From NCBI RefSeq assembly GCF_033958435.1, contig NC_134161.1:16616001-16680000 (forward strand): a DNA stretch of 64,000 nucleotides. The letters are read 5' to 3'. The notes under the pieces are model-generated. The model was not told where the DNA came from. It worked only from the letters and a program-made list of their open reading frames with translations, and searched no databases. This DNA is from Carettochelys insculpta. Its lineage: Eukaryota > Chordata > Testudines > Carettochelyidae. Of this stretch, positions 33,615 through 45,159 are shown piece by piece; position 1 is the stretch's first letter, and every line of letters starts with the position of its first letter. The translations under genes and the position numbers were made by a program.

Positions 33615-33783
33615 AAGGGTGGCTGGAGAATCGCCAGCACTGGAGATAGATAGCTAAAAACAGGTTAGATAACTAACAGGGATGGTCTAGCTGGTGCTTG
33701 GTCCTGCCATGAGGGCAGGGGACTGGACTCAACAACCCCTCAAGGTCCCTTCCAGTCCTAGTGTTCTATTAGTCTATGATTCT
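33615..33783 (+). mobile_element. CR1 LINE 3' end
   Basis: Contains GGGATGGTCTAGCTGGTGCT and CCTTCCAGTCCTAGTGTTCT, ending in TCTATGATTCT. Confidence 0.92.
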
Positions 33784-33939
33784 CTCCCTGCAGTGCTTGG
33801 TGGGCGGGTACAAGAGAGACCAGGATTATCCGTAGCTGTCTGATGCCCGAGGAGCACATTTTAAATGCTTCCTGTAAGTCCTTTTGCACCTGTCCATCCG
33901 TCTGGGTTTTCAGGCAGCTTTGCCAGCCTCTACCCCACG

Positions 33940-34117
33940 CAGCTCCTCCGAGGCTGGCATGGCATGCCGCTGCAGAGCGCATGCTCACTCTGAGAAACAC
34001 CACCAAGAAACCACTCCTGTCCTCCCAGCCAGCTCTTCTGAGGCTGGCATGGCACACCACTGCAGCACACACTTGCTCTGAGAAACATCACGGAGAAACC
34101 ACTCCTGTCCTCCCAGC
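33940..34117. repeat. Tandem duplication, ~90 bp unit
   Basis: Two units (33940-34029 and 34030-34117), each beginning CAGCTC(C/T)TC(C/T)GAGGCTGG and ending CACTCCTGTCCTCCCAGC, followed by a few bases of a third. This creates partly repeated peptides in several frames, which should not be read as a repeat protein. Confidence 0.85.
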
Positions 34118-34359
34118 CAGTCACGCAGCCTGCGAGCCTCAGTCTAGCTTCCTGCTCAAGCACCAGTGGCAAGTTCAGTACCTGCTCCCTGTGAGGATGA
34201 TTTGGGACAAGGCCTCACCTACCAACACCTGGTGAGCTGAGCAAGGCCACCAGGTGCACTGCAGGGGATTTGGCACCAAGCAGACCAGGCATCTCAAAGT
34301 CCACCTGCAGCCCAACAACTCCCCAGTGCAGCCCCCGCGGGCTTGGTCAGGCTGATGGA

Positions 34360-34437
34360 CCTGAGTTGTTAGCAGGAGGAAATGAACCTGTGACCTTAGG
34401 GGCTAAAGCCCTGTGCTCTACCACACAAGCTAAGTGC
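34360..34437 (-). mobile_element. tRNA-like SINE fragment
   Basis: The minus strand has TTAGCTTGTGTGGTAGAGC (good A-box match), then AGGTCACAGGTTCATTTCC (B-box-like). It may belong to the same SINE family as 49170-49400 or be a separate tRNA-derived unit. Confidence 0.5.
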
Positions 34438-34439
34438 CC

Positions 34440-36810
34440 GTGGGCTCCCAGCAAGCTGCAGAGCAGAGACTTCACCCTGCCCCTCAGTGGTCTCAGTACC
34501 TCTGGGGTTATGTCTTTAAAAAGTGTTTCCACCCGTCTGAGGAACATGGCGGAGGCTGTGCATGTGGCCAGCTGCCCCACCCCGGCCTCCAGCACGCTCT
34601 GCTCCCAGCTGCAGAGGGTGCTGCTGGGTGCAGGGAGCCACACTGGTCCCTCTGTCAGATGCGAGGCATGTTGCCCAGGGACCCGCCCCAGGCTTATGTG
34701 CTTCTGCTGCCAGGGAGACAGGGCTGGTGAATTTCACTGGGGTTTCCTCTGCTCAGGTAAGTTTCACTGTCAGTTACCCACTGGCCAGGGTTTTGCTTTA
34801 GTTTATCTCAAGAGGAGGTGGGGGTCCCGTCAATGAGTCAATGCTGCCCGCCATAGGGACTCTCTCCCTGGGCCTTTGCCAAGAGAGCTCTACCATGTGG
34901 CTAGCGCTCTCACGCGGCTGCTGTGCCTCCAAACCCAAAGGCAGGCAGGGACAGGTAGTGAAGGTTTCGGTTTACCTGGAGGACAATGACGCCCACCTCT
35001 GTGCTGTCACATGCTGCCCTGCAGGCTATTTAAAAACTCACCTCCTCCCGTGCTGAGCCGCCCCGCCAAGGTCCTCCCCAGCCAATGCTGACGGACCCAT
35101 TCGAATGGCGTGGAAGTGGCGTTTGCACTGTAAGTGCTACCCAGCATCCTCAGATGTGCAGCTATGGCCTCTCCAGGCCAGGCGCCCAGAGCTGTCCAGG
35201 TCAGAGGTGTCAGCACCTAACTCCTCCCTTCTGAGTGACTGCAGCGAGAGCCGTTGTCAGGAGAACAAACTCCAGAGGACATCCCGTCCCGGCTGCTGGT
35301 GGGCAACAGGGTGAACAGACAGGGAGGCCAGCTCCCCGCAGGGCCCGCCCCCAAGACGTACCGTGACCTCTGGCGATGGGGAAGCCCCGGCACCAGAACC
35401 ATCTCAAACCTCCATGCAATGCTGGTATTTACAGCATGACCTCCCAGCCTCAGTGCCCCTCAGCTAAGCAATTAATTAGATCAATACAAAGACTGTCTTG
35501 TTGGGCGCTTGAGCCCCCTCCGCCCCCCTGACTTTTTCTAAGCTGGCCTGCAAACAGGAAACAAAGGGTTTAACTCTGTCTGGTTTCATGAAGGGTCCTG
35601 TATGTCACGGCCAGGTGCTGGAGCATGGCCAGCTGCCTGGCCCAGCACACCCCTCCTCTCCCAGAGGAGGTCGTGCACACACACTGGCGGCATGGCAAGC
35701 AGCTGGGGAGCCCAGCCCAGCAGGGAACTGGCAGAGCCAGGGAGGGGATATCAGATGCCTTTCAAAACACAGCCAGACAGAGCCTGGGGGATGGGCAGAT
35801 TTAAAATCAGGCCCCGTTAACTAGTAGGTGGAGAGTGAGAACAGAGAGGGAGATCAGCCTGCTGGGCTGCTCGCATTGGCACCCAGAGCCGTGCCTTGAG
35901 AGCCGCATTTAGCACATGCATCCCTCTAGGTTCAACTTACCCTTAGGTTATTCAGACGCAATTCTCAAATCTCATTTGGCTCTCACTCTTTGCCCACTGG
36001 GGCCTGGAACCACTGCCCAGAGAGAAGATGGCAATGGACAGGCCTGTGATTGGTTTCTCTGGGCTGCGGCTCAGATCCTGCATTTCTCTCTGCGTGGAAA
36101 GAGGGGACGGCTGTCAGGGGTCTTTTCAGGCACAGGCCAAGGTTCTCAGGAATCAGCTGCAAGAGGGCGTGAATCCTACAGAGGCGGTGGCTTCGTTTCA
36201 GGAGCTGCTGCCTCTGGAGTTTAAAAAAAAAAAAATCAGCAGCAGACATTGCTGCTGCTCTGCAAGTTTAGTCAGAAGTGGGGCTCTCCCCTCCCCTGGG
36301 GGACTGCTGCCAACATGGGGACACTGAGCCCATCGGTACTGTACTGCCATTGGAAGCAAGTCTCCAGTTGGGAGTGAAGGGTGTCTGCCCCAATCATTTT
36401 TGACAGGCCTTGTGCTTTGTCCTGGTGGTTGTCAGACTTGTGCTCCCTTGTCCCTTTCGCACTCAGGACAACTCCTTCCCAGATATAACTTTCTAAAGCC
36501 AGAGTCCAGTTGCTGCCACAGCCTTTACTCGTGTGAGTAACCCTCTGGATGTCTCAAGTTTGCGTAAAAAAATGCAGGACAGAGTCCAAAATTTGGAGCC
36601 AAATTTAACGCGTGCCCGTGTAAAGAATTAGCAACCACGTAAACACGGGCTGCAAATCTAGGTGAGCAGTTTGAGGCACTCCTTTGAAAGGCAGGGCTCT
36701 TGCACCCCACAGCATCTCTGCCAAAATTCAGCCTTACCCCCGGCTGCCTCCTCTGCTTTTAAGCCCACATTTGCTGACACAAGCTGGAGGAAAGGCAGAG
36801 TGGGGAATAG
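34440..36810. other. No gene recognised
   Basis: About 2.4 kb, GC-moderate to rich, with an A13 run at 36222-36234. The 188-codon plus frame at 34270-34836 spans a SINE fragment and has no domain. A CTCAG|GTAAGT donor-like site lies at 34755 on the plus strand without a convincing acceptor. Confidence 0.4.
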
Positions 36811-36811
36811 T

Positions 36812-36935
36812 ATCAGAGGGGCAGCCGCGTTAGTCTGTGTCCACAAAAACAATGAGAAGTCCTGTGGCACCTGGTAGAGACTAACCGATATATTGGAGCA
36901 TTAGCTTTCATGGGCTTTGCAAGACAGCTTGGCTG
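36812..36935 (-). repeat. GTTAGTCT dispersed family copy
   Basis: Minus orientation. Begins AGTATCAGAGGGGCAGCCGC and continues AGTCCTGTGGCACC, GCATTAGCTTTCATGGGC. One arm only, no fold-back. Confidence 0.8.
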
Positions 36936-36939
36936 GATC

Positions 36940-38399
36940 CTATAGCCCAGAATGGGATGAAAGTGAGATACTGTATTATCAAGCCACAACACAGCACCAG
37001 CAACCTCTCCGGTATCACTCTCCAGCACAATAAACTGGAAAATACTCTTAAGCAAAAGAATTATCTGTATGTGCTAAGTTGCTGGTGTATGTGGATCAGA
37101 AGGGAAACAGCAACCTAGCAGTTCTTGGAAAGCTTTCTGTGGCTCCCTGGACCTACTAGCCATTGCTTGAGCAACGCATTTATTCTTGTGCTGCTGTGGT
37201 TTTTGCAGAAAAAGGAAAAAAGGAGGAGGAAAATGTATGAGAAGGAGACAAGTGAGCATCCCAGACTGTAGGTTCCATTTCTCGGCAACACTCAAAGTGA
37301 ATGTTATCGTCAATTCTGCAACTCAAGGGCTGGCAGCTTTCAGAAGCTGGGATCTCACACCAGAGAGCATCTCAGCACTCCTGACCCCCTCCCCCAGGAG
37401 CTGCACCCATGTCTGGCAATGGATTTACACCTAAAATAAAAGGTCCCAGGTGCAGGAGGCAACATGTGTAGAGTAGTAATCTCCAATCCACTGAACTAAT
37501 TGATTTGCTTTCCAAAGAGCTACAATGTACACCAAATTTTGTAACACCACAACTCACTCTGAAACAAACTCGCTCTTGAGCTGAGCCTTCCAAACCGGTC
37601 ACACAAAGGGACCTCCACTTGACAAGGGAAAGGATTGTAGCCCAGAGATTATGCATGAAACCCCTGTCCGGGTACAATTAATTCTGAGGGGAGAAAAGAT
37701 TCTGTAACTCACACAGAGACAGTAAAAAAATTGTCACTACATACCAGAACCCAACCATAAATTGTTACAGGGAACCAGTAAGATGGCCTACTTTGAAATG
37801 ACCTTGGCTACTCTCCAGGTGTCGTCACGGCTAGGCTACTAAACCAGACTACCCCCTAGTGAAACAGCTTTACTTGGTGCATTTAGCAAATGCATTCCCA
37901 TAAGGTTTTCCACTCAAGCATCAGGGTATTAGACTTCCAAAAACCAAAGGAAGAGAGAACCGTCCCTTGAAACTTCCTGTCCAGAATTATGTGCATGAGT
38001 CAATAGTGATGGAGAAGAATGATTTACCATGGCACAACGGGAGAGTGTTCAAGCTAACGAGATGGCACTACACGCAGAAAATCCATGAGACACGAGGAAA
38101 TGTTTCCTATGGCTAGATCAATTAGTTGGTGGAATTAGCCCCCAAGGGAAGAGACAGGAGCTTCACTACTCAGGAAACTGAAAGCCTGTCTAGAACATAC
38201 ATGGGCCTCGTGCCCTGCTTTGGCCTGCTCCTGTGGGGAGGGTAAATGGACATTTCATGGCTGTTATGGATGCTTCTGTGGCAGAGTTAATATTCCACAC
38301 TCTCTCTGAAAACTAAAGGCATTTCAGCAGAAGCATCCCACTAGGGGTTCAACTGTTGTCTTAGTCACATTGGTGTGTAGGAGACAGCAAACTTTCCAA
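36940..38399. other. No gene recognised
   Basis: About 1.5 kb of single-copy-looking sequence with frames of about 100 codons or fewer and no motif. Confidence 0.4.
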
Positions 38400-39020
38400 G
38401 GCAGAGTGCTAAAACCGGACCCTTTCACCTCTAGGTACTCTGACAAAGTCAGTCTTATTCCTGGGTCTCTGGCCTCTATTGAGTCCACTGGTCCCCCTTA
38501 AGGGGCCAGTTGCCCGCACTGGGGTGAGTGGTGGTCTGGGGGGAACCTGGGCCCCGCCCACTCGTGCGGGGTTCCAGCCCAGGGACCCTATGTGGCTGCT
38601 GCTGGGAAGTGCTGACTCCCTTAGCACAGCAGCTCTACCCCCGGGCCACTTCCCCAGACAATTCCCCCTGGTATCTTCTCCAGGCTGCAGCAGTCACAAG
38701 TCACCCTCTCACTCTGCTGAAGCTCCTCACTCTCCCTCTGCGGTTTCTGGTGTTCCTGATCCTCTGCTCTGCTCCTCTCCAACCTGCTCTCACCCACTCC
38801 TCTGGTCTACCTGTGTCTCTCCACTCGCCTCTCACACTCTCCCCACCCCTCCCACTGCGAAGGGCTTTAAAGGCTCTTATGAGACCAGTCATGGAGTCAG
38901 CAGGCCCCAGGGAGGCTGAGCCATCTCCCCCCAGCTGCCTGTGATTGCCCTGCTGGTGCTCCGCAGGCCCTTCTGCTTGTTTGGGCTCCCTCTGCGGGGG
39001 CCTCCGCCCTGGCCCTGCCA
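38400..39020. repeat. LTR-like dispersed block
   Basis: Runs such as TGGCCTCTATTGAGTCC, CCGGGCCACTTCCCC and a TTTAAAGG element near 38872 resemble a turtle LTR family that I recall only loosely. No terminal TG/CA pair, primer site or flanking duplication is confirmed. The overlapping 138-146 codon plus frames are probably a by-product. Confidence 0.3.
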
Positions 39021-39179
39021 CAGTACAGTCTGAATGCTAGTGATACACGCGATACCCCCAAGCTCCACCTGCCCGGGCTGGGCCAGGACCAGCCACTTCC
39101 GTGGGGAGGGTGCAGGGTTGGAGTGAGGGGAGGCACAGACACAGAGCCCAGGTGCATGCACCTCCACTGGCCAGCTCGC

Positions 39180-39310
39180 TCGTCCATCCCAATCTCTGCT
39201 CCCCTGCTGCAATGGGGGAGGAGGAGCAGGGCTGAGCTCCGTCCGCTGCCACTGAAAAGCGGCTCACGTACCACTCTTGGCGCCCGTGCTGGTTTACAGC
39301 AAGAACACCA
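39180..39310. repeat. Fragment related to the element at 23026-24563
   Basis: Shares GGGCTGAGCTCC(G/C)TC(C/T)GCTGCC and TGAAAA with 24498-24530. It continues into CCACTCTTGGCGCCCGTGCT. Boundaries unclear. Confidence 0.5.
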
Positions 39311-39329
39311 CTAGAGTAGTGCAGCTGGA

Positions 39330-40604
39330 GCTGGGAAGGAGGGGGGCCACACTGGGGTTGGACAGTAATCACTACCAGACATTTTATTAGCTAATTACAG
39401 ATATCAGATTAAATTTAATTAACAGACAGATTTGAGAATTACTCCTGACTCCTTCCCAGAAGATAAAAGCCCAAAGAAAGGGCAGCAGGAAGGAAGCAGC
39501 AATTATAGCCAGAGAGGGAAAGGCGGAATGAGAGGCAGACCACTCAGATCTCCAGTGTAACCCAGGCCCAGTGGTCCCACAGCATCAGACACACCTTAGC
39601 CTTTGCAAGGTGGCATGAAGAATCTGGTTGGCCCTTCCTCCCCAAGTCATCCACACACCCCCGCCACTCCCCAGTTATCCTCAAAAGACAATGCTAGCAG
39701 GGGTAACCCTTTCCTCTCCCAGAACCAAACGGGAAAACTATCCCTTTCTTAACATCATTTACAGAACAGCTCAAATAAACATGTTTGACAGCACATCTCC
39801 TCCACATGCTCCCAGTCCTGTTTTTATCCAGCACACTGACAAGTCATCCGAGCTCCTCAAATACTAGGACAAATTACAGCATTTAGGCCTTCTAAGGAGC
39901 CGAGAGCTGATGCCATCACTCTGCATCGGACTTGAATGATGCTAAATAATTGCATAATTTCTGGTGCAAATTTTTGACAGGCCACTTCAACTGAGATCTC
40001 GCCTGCCAACTTGTCTCCTGCTCCTGGTTATTTACCTTTCCCGCCCTGTAAGGAAAGCTCAGATTCTTACAGGAAAACAAATCCGCCACCCCTGTTCAAA
40101 AAGTTCATTCTTTGCTGACAATCTGACATACCACTCCAAGGTACTGCACAGAGTTTCTGAATTCATGTTCTCTGCTAAATATCTGCCGGAAGTACCACTC
40201 CCATCTAGCACACAATTTAAAAAGCATTTTAAAGGCTATTTTTTAATGTTGAAATGCACTTCCAGACCAACAGCGCTGGGCATAAACTAGGCCCACAAAC
40301 AGCTGACAGCTCAGCAGCAAAATATTCCACATAATGTTTTTATGTTGCTGAGTTATTGGCTGTGGTGAGATATGTTGGGTCTGTCATGAAAAGAGAAGGA
40401 AGGCAGTTGCACACAATGCATTTCTGGGCCTCTGCACATGTTGGAGCTCACTGGGGTGAGATGAATATATCGTACAGAGAAAGAAAATTAACATATTTAA
40501 TGACCACTCCTGATTTCTTTGTCTGGAGCAGGTGACTCATCAGTGGAAGCAAAGAGAGACAAATGCCTATAGAAATATCCCCTCCAGTGCTCTCCAAAGA
40601 CCAG
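39330..40604. other. No gene recognised
   Basis: About 1.3 kb. On the minus strand a TTTCCTTACAG acceptor at 40046 precedes 42 open codons to a stop at 39916 (QLKWPVKNLHQKLCNYLASF). This is a weak terminal-exon candidate with no supporting context. Confidence 0.35.
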
Positions 40605-40605
40605 A

Positions 40606-40779
40606 GGCCTTGTCTAGACAAGGGTTTAAAATGTGATGTTAACAGGTATTAGCTAATGCAAGATGCTAACAGACCAGCTAACCTGCCTGTAGTGCATCCT
40701 ACGCTGTCCACGTTTACCCCAGGCTGCCCCCAGCTAATGGGCTAACAGCAAACCCTTCGATCCTAGTCGAGACAAGGGC
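40606..40779. mobile_element. 174 bp MITE, GGCCTTGTCTAG ends
   Basis: Left GGCCTTGTCTAGACAAGG, inverted right GCCCTTGTCTCGACTAGG. AGA flanks both ends (40603-40605 and 40780-40782), a 3-bp target duplication. Its interior is unlike the other MITEs here, but the ends share the GTCT(A/C)GAC motif and the duplication length. Confidence 0.75.
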
Positions 40780-40784
40780 AGAAG

Positions 40785-41500
40785 CACTACACAGCTGTGG
40801 GTCTGCAACTGGTTCTCCCACAGATGCACAAGAGCCAGAACCAAAGAGACTATTCAGTCCCACCTTCGAGCCCTGCCCTGCCCCACCCAACATCTCATCC
40901 CCAGCCACGGCCAGGTGCTTCAGAGGTGTACAGGTGTGTGTGGTCCCTTCCTGGCAGTGGCAGGTGGTCAGCTGAAAGCCTGAAGCAGGAGTTTGTGGCA
41001 TCATAAGACACGGACCAGCCGCTACAATCATAGGCAAGGCCATCATACCATCATGCTCACAAAATTTCCCCAGACTCGTTCTAATGAGTTAAGTTGCTTG
41101 TCCCCACAACTCCCGTTGGGAGGCTCTGCCAGAGCATCACCCCCTCTGATGATTTGGAAATCTTCCTCTAGTTTCCAGCCTAATTAGCTCTTCCCCATCC
41201 CTACTGTCAACCCAGTCCCACCCATGTATTCATGGAGAGCAATCAGGCTGAGCAAGGGGCTAGTGCTGAGTGAGACTCGGAAGACCTACATTACGGACCT
41301 GACCAGGAGCTCAAACAGTTGGGCCTGATTTCCAAGATTCAGCTCCAATGAGAGTGGTACCTTTGCATGTCACTCAGGAAAGACTTTGGGCAGGAACAGA
41401 GAAAGAGAGAGTGAAAACTGAGCTGCGAGGAGGAGACAGAAAATTCTAATGAAGACCTAGGCACGAGACCCTGTCCAGTACAGCCACTTCCTCCAGCCTA
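40785..41500. other. No gene recognised
   Basis: About 700 bp. The 110-codon minus frame at 40714-41046 overlaps the MITE and is not supported. Confidence 0.4.
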
Positions 41501-41506
41501 TGACTT

Positions 41507-41790
41507 ACATGTCTTAAACCCTTGTACTCCGAGTGGAGCTCGGGTCATCTACAAGTCTCCTCCACTTCGCTCTGTCTTGGGACAAAACTTCTAGCTGATC
41601 CCAGAAGTACCCCAGTCATTGTCCTTCAATGTCAGTAGATCTCTGTGTTGTCAGAGGTCTTCCTCTTTTCATTTTCCTGGCGGGTTCCATTGGAGAGCTT
41701 GATGGACTATGCTGGAGGATGGTTTTCTGAGAGGGCGGCCTAGCCATCCCCACTTTCTTCTCTTGATTTGAACGTCAAGTGGCTCAACCC
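41507..41790 (-). mobile_element. Non-CR1 LINE tail, second copy
   Basis: Colinear with 15211-15530: plus text CTTAAACCCTTGTACTCC, CTACAAGTCTCCTCCACTTC, TTCTCTTGATTTGAA. On the minus strand the element again ends at the TAA stop of its ORF (SGVQG/STRV-type tail), so the 3' end next to the stop recurs. Confidence 0.75.
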
Positions 41791-41794
41791 ATCC

Positions 41795-42919
41795 CCAGCT
41801 GCCCTTTGGCTAAAAACACTTCTTGTGCCACCTTCTGAGAGCCAAAACCCAACATTTGCTTTAAAAGGGAAGATCATACTCTGGCGATAACAACCTGAAC
41901 ATGTAAACCTGTGATACCTCAGCACATCTCAAGCACTGCCAGCACATCTGAGGGAGACACACACACCTCCCACAATCCTTGTGTGGCTACTGAAAACAGA
42001 AGGCAAGATTCAGTTGGGAAAAGGCAACAGCTTGACACAGTACAAATATAAATGTCTCCACCAAAAGATGCCAAATGACTTCACAGTCGTATGCACCACA
42101 GGAATGAGGGCATGTCCTCTTTCATTTGTACCAGTTGAGAGGCTTGCATTCCCTTTCAGGGTCATCGTTAGGGATCCTTAAAAATGTCTGGAAGAATTTA
42201 CATGCCCCTTTGCTGTGGGATGAGGGAACTTGTAATCACTATTCTAAAACTAGCCACATAAGCTTGGAGGAGTGTTTAAAAACACATTTGAAGGATATTA
42301 TAAAGCTATGAAATGCCTTCCAAAAACAATACATCTAAAAAGACAAGTCTTGCTTCCAAAACCAGCAGCCACAGTGTAATACATTGCTGATCAGATAAGG
42401 CGAGGCACTTGCATTTAATGCTGTCAAAATGAAAGCTATATTTTGAAGGGAGTAAGAGAATTCTTTTGAAGAGTTTTGACTTGCTTCTTGATTCCTGGTG
42501 CTAGTTTGTGAAGAAGCAACTGTAGCCACAAGAATGATCTCCACCAGCAGGCAGGTGCCTGCCAGAGGCTACAAGCCAAACTCTCCTCCAGACCACACAA
42601 ACCTTCCTTTGGTCTCTGTACTGATCTACTTTCCACTGCTTACATCAAAAATCAGGAATCAGGAAACTGGAAATGTTATTCACGCTACACAATTCTGTTG
42701 CACCCTGGTAACCTGGCCAAATTCCCTGGCCACAGTTAACTCTGCAAGTCGGGCATGGTGTTCTCCACTGACCTTCCCAAACTGTTGTGTAGCATTGTTG
42801 TACATTTTCAGGGCTGGATCCTCCAAGCTACCAGCCCTAAATGGGAGCTGGAGATACAATTTCTGCTTGTGCTAGATGACCTTGCACCAGCTCTGATCAA
42901 ACCAGTGCACTTAAAAATA
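41795..42919. other. No gene recognised
   Basis: About 1.1 kb, AT-rich. A 125-codon plus frame (42498-42875) has no known motif. Confidence 0.4.
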
Positions 42920-42930
42920 TCAATACAGCT

Positions 42931-43106
42931 AAAAGCAGTCCAGTAGCACTTTCAAGACTAACAAAATAATTCATTAGGTGATGAGCTTTCGTGCGACAGA
43001 GAAAGCTCATCACCTAATAAATTATTTTGTTAGTCTTTAAAGTGCTACTGGACTGCTTTTTTGTTTTGAGAGTATATAGACTAGCACGGCTATCTCACTG
43101 TTACTG
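42931..43106. mobile_element. Fold-back copy of the GTTAGTCT family
   Basis: Arms 42931-42990 and 43001-43060 are reverse complements at 58 of 60 positions around a 10-nt loop. The right arm continues into the family's terminus (TAGACTAGCACGGCTATCTC), which the left arm lacks. TCAATACAGCT flanks the whole insertion (42920-42930 and 43107-43117), an 11-bp target duplication that points to target-primed reverse transcription with an inverted 5' part. Confidence 0.88.
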
Positions 43107-43186
43107 TCAATACAGCTGCAGCTGGCTGGGCTACATGACAAACTAGTCCCCCATTATGCAAATGAGTTTTCAGACAGCAATACACT

Positions 43187-43390
43187 TGGAAAACTCTGGA
43201 TGTGGCCTCACCAGTGCCGAACAGAGGGGAATAATCACTTCCCTAGATCTATGGGCAATGCCCCTCCTAATGCACCCCAATGTGCCATTAGCCCTCTGGG
43301 CTACAAGGGCCACTGTTGGCTCATCTCCAGCCTCGCATCCGCTGTGATCCCCAGGTCCACTTGCAGTGATGTGGTTCCAGCCTCGGGGAA
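43187..43390 (-). mobile_element. CR1 ORF2 internal fragment
   Basis: Antisense CR1 (GGATGTGGCCTCACCAGTGC, CAATGTGCCATTAGCCCTCT) with no 3' end, so it is cut on both sides, unlike a normal 5' truncation. Confidence 0.85.
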
Positions 43391-43564
43391 GGAACAGCAA
43401 CACAAGGACAGACTGGGGGAGACCAGAAGGTCTGGCTCAGCAGCACAGGGTGGTGGGATGCCCCGGAAGGCAGTGGGGCAGGCTCAACAGTACCATTGGG
43501 CAGTCTTTGATCCAACCTGTCGCATTGCCAGGAACACAGATGCTCTCTTTCATCGGGTCTAATG

Positions 43565-43834
43565 CAGAGGTGGGCAATAAGAAAGCAGCGGCCCAGAAGG
43601 GCGAGACCCTGGCAGGTATGTTTGCCTCTGCAGGTATCAGATGATCGTGGCTCCCATTGGCCATGGATAGCCATCCCAGGAGAAAGTTCACAGCCCAGGA
43701 CGTTGCATCCTACGAATCCCATTAGCCATGAAGAGGAATCTGCCCTGTTCCTGCAAGTAAACAGGTGGGGGGCCCTCCAGGGACTAACCTTGGTGTGTCA
43801 GATCTGGTCCGTGTGCCAATGTTGCCCACCCCTG
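43565..43834. mobile_element. hAT MITE with 8-bp duplication
   Basis: 270 bp. Left CAGAGGTGGGCAA, inverted right CAGGGGTGGGCAA. GTCTAATG (43557-43564) and ATCTAATG (43835-43842) form an 8-bp target duplication with one mismatch that fits the hAT nTCTAnnn preference. No transposase frame. Confidence 0.9.
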
Positions 43835-44271
43835 ATCTAATGACACACTTGTGCCTGTCTCCTTAGGTCTCATCCCATGGCTGGGCCTCAGCAAGTGGAG
43901 GGTGCTGGCCCTAAATGGACAGGGAGATGCAGCGCTAGCTTATCTTCCCCATTGCCACAGGGTTTAATGGCTTGTGGTATGCGTGCTGGCTCCCCTCTAC
44001 CTGGGGCAGGGGAGTGCTTGACTCCTCCCTCTGGCCCAGGCTCCACCCCCACATACCTCTTCCCTGCTCCTCCTCCACCTCCCAGAACTTCCTGAACACT
44101 CCAAATCAGCTGTTTGCAGTGTTCTGGGAGCACCGGAAGGTGTGGGAGGAGTCAGTAAGCAGGCCACCAATGGGCAAGAGCTGGAAGAGGCAGAAGGATG
44201 GAGCTTGGATGCTCATGGGGGCTAGGCACCCACTAATTTTTCCCAGTGTGGGCTTCAGCCCCAGAGGCTAG

Positions 44272-44680
44272 CGATAAGAATGGTCATTCTGCGTCAGACC
44301 AATGCTCTGTGGAGCCCCAGGACGATCAGAGCATGGGGTTGCTTCCCTGCCCATCCTGTCTAACAGCCATTGGTGAACATATTCTCCAGGAACTAACTAT
44401 AATTCTTTATGAATCCAGTTCTAGTTTTGGACTTTGCAACATCCGGTGGCAAGGAGTTCCACAGGTTAACTGAGCCCTGTGTGACAAAGTGCTTCCTTAA
44501 ATTTGTTTTAAACCTGCTGCCTATTAATTGCATTGCATGCCACCTGATTCTTATGTTCTGTGTTCTATGCTATGTTCTTATGTTATAGCTCTTCCTTATT
44601 CACGTTCCCCATACCAGTCATAATTTTATAGACCTCTGCCATATTCCCCTTTGCCTTAGTCATCTCAGGACAGGCCAACT
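44272..44680 (-). mobile_element. Old CR1, TTCTTATG-tailed subfamily
   Basis: Plus text AAGAATGGTCATTCTGCGTC, TGGCAAGGAGTTCCACAGG, AATTTTATAGACCTCTGCCA is a diverged antisense of the copy at 15835-16460. A short ATGTTCTTATG repeat is inserted near 44550. Confidence 0.85.
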
Positions 44681-44954
44681 TTTCTCATATCTGGTAAAAT
44701 TCAGGGAAATTTAAAAACAAGCAAATCTAAACCATTACTTCTAGTGGTGCAACAACATCACTTATGGTAATACTGCCACAGCTCCTACAGGAAGCAATTA
44801 TAGATCAGTTTCCTGACTCTGGGTGATGTGATTTTAATGGCCAAAATCCTGTTTTGAGAAACGTTCATTACCAGTTTAGAGCTTTCATGAAATAACAAAT
44901 CATTGGTAGACACACAAAGGAAATCTGGCATTTTCTGAGCTCTGTATTTCATAG

Positions 44955-45157
44955 GTAACAAACAAGTCTGTAGCACTTTAAAGACTAACAAATGTATTTA
45001 TTAGGTAATGAGCTTTTGTGGGTATGACCCCCCCCCCCTCCCGTCTTCAGATCTGGACACATGAAGAACTGGGTCTTACCCACGAAAGCGCATGACCTAA
45101 GAACTAAATGTGTTAGTCTTCAAGGTGCTACAGGACCGCTTGTTTTTTGTGAAGCTC
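44955..45157. mobile_element. Fold-back copy of the GTTAGTCT family
   Basis: The left arm (AAGTCTGTAGCACTTTAAAG ... GAGCTTTTGTGGGTATGACC) and right arm (GGGTCTTACCCACGAAAGCG ... AGGTGCTACAGGACCGCTTG) are inverted relative to each other around about 45055. More diverged than 42931-43060 and with a C11 run in the left arm. Confidence 0.8.
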
Positions 45158-45159
45158 CG

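Noticed and set aside
34270..34836. 188-codon plus-strand frame with a CTCAG|GTAAGT donor
   Set aside because: It starts near a SINE fragment and has no acceptor, no motif, and an equally open 98-codon overlapping frame.
39916..40045. Terminal exon candidate on the minus strand
   Set aside because: The acceptor is fair but the 42-codon peptide has no family signal and no partner exon. Kept only as a remark.
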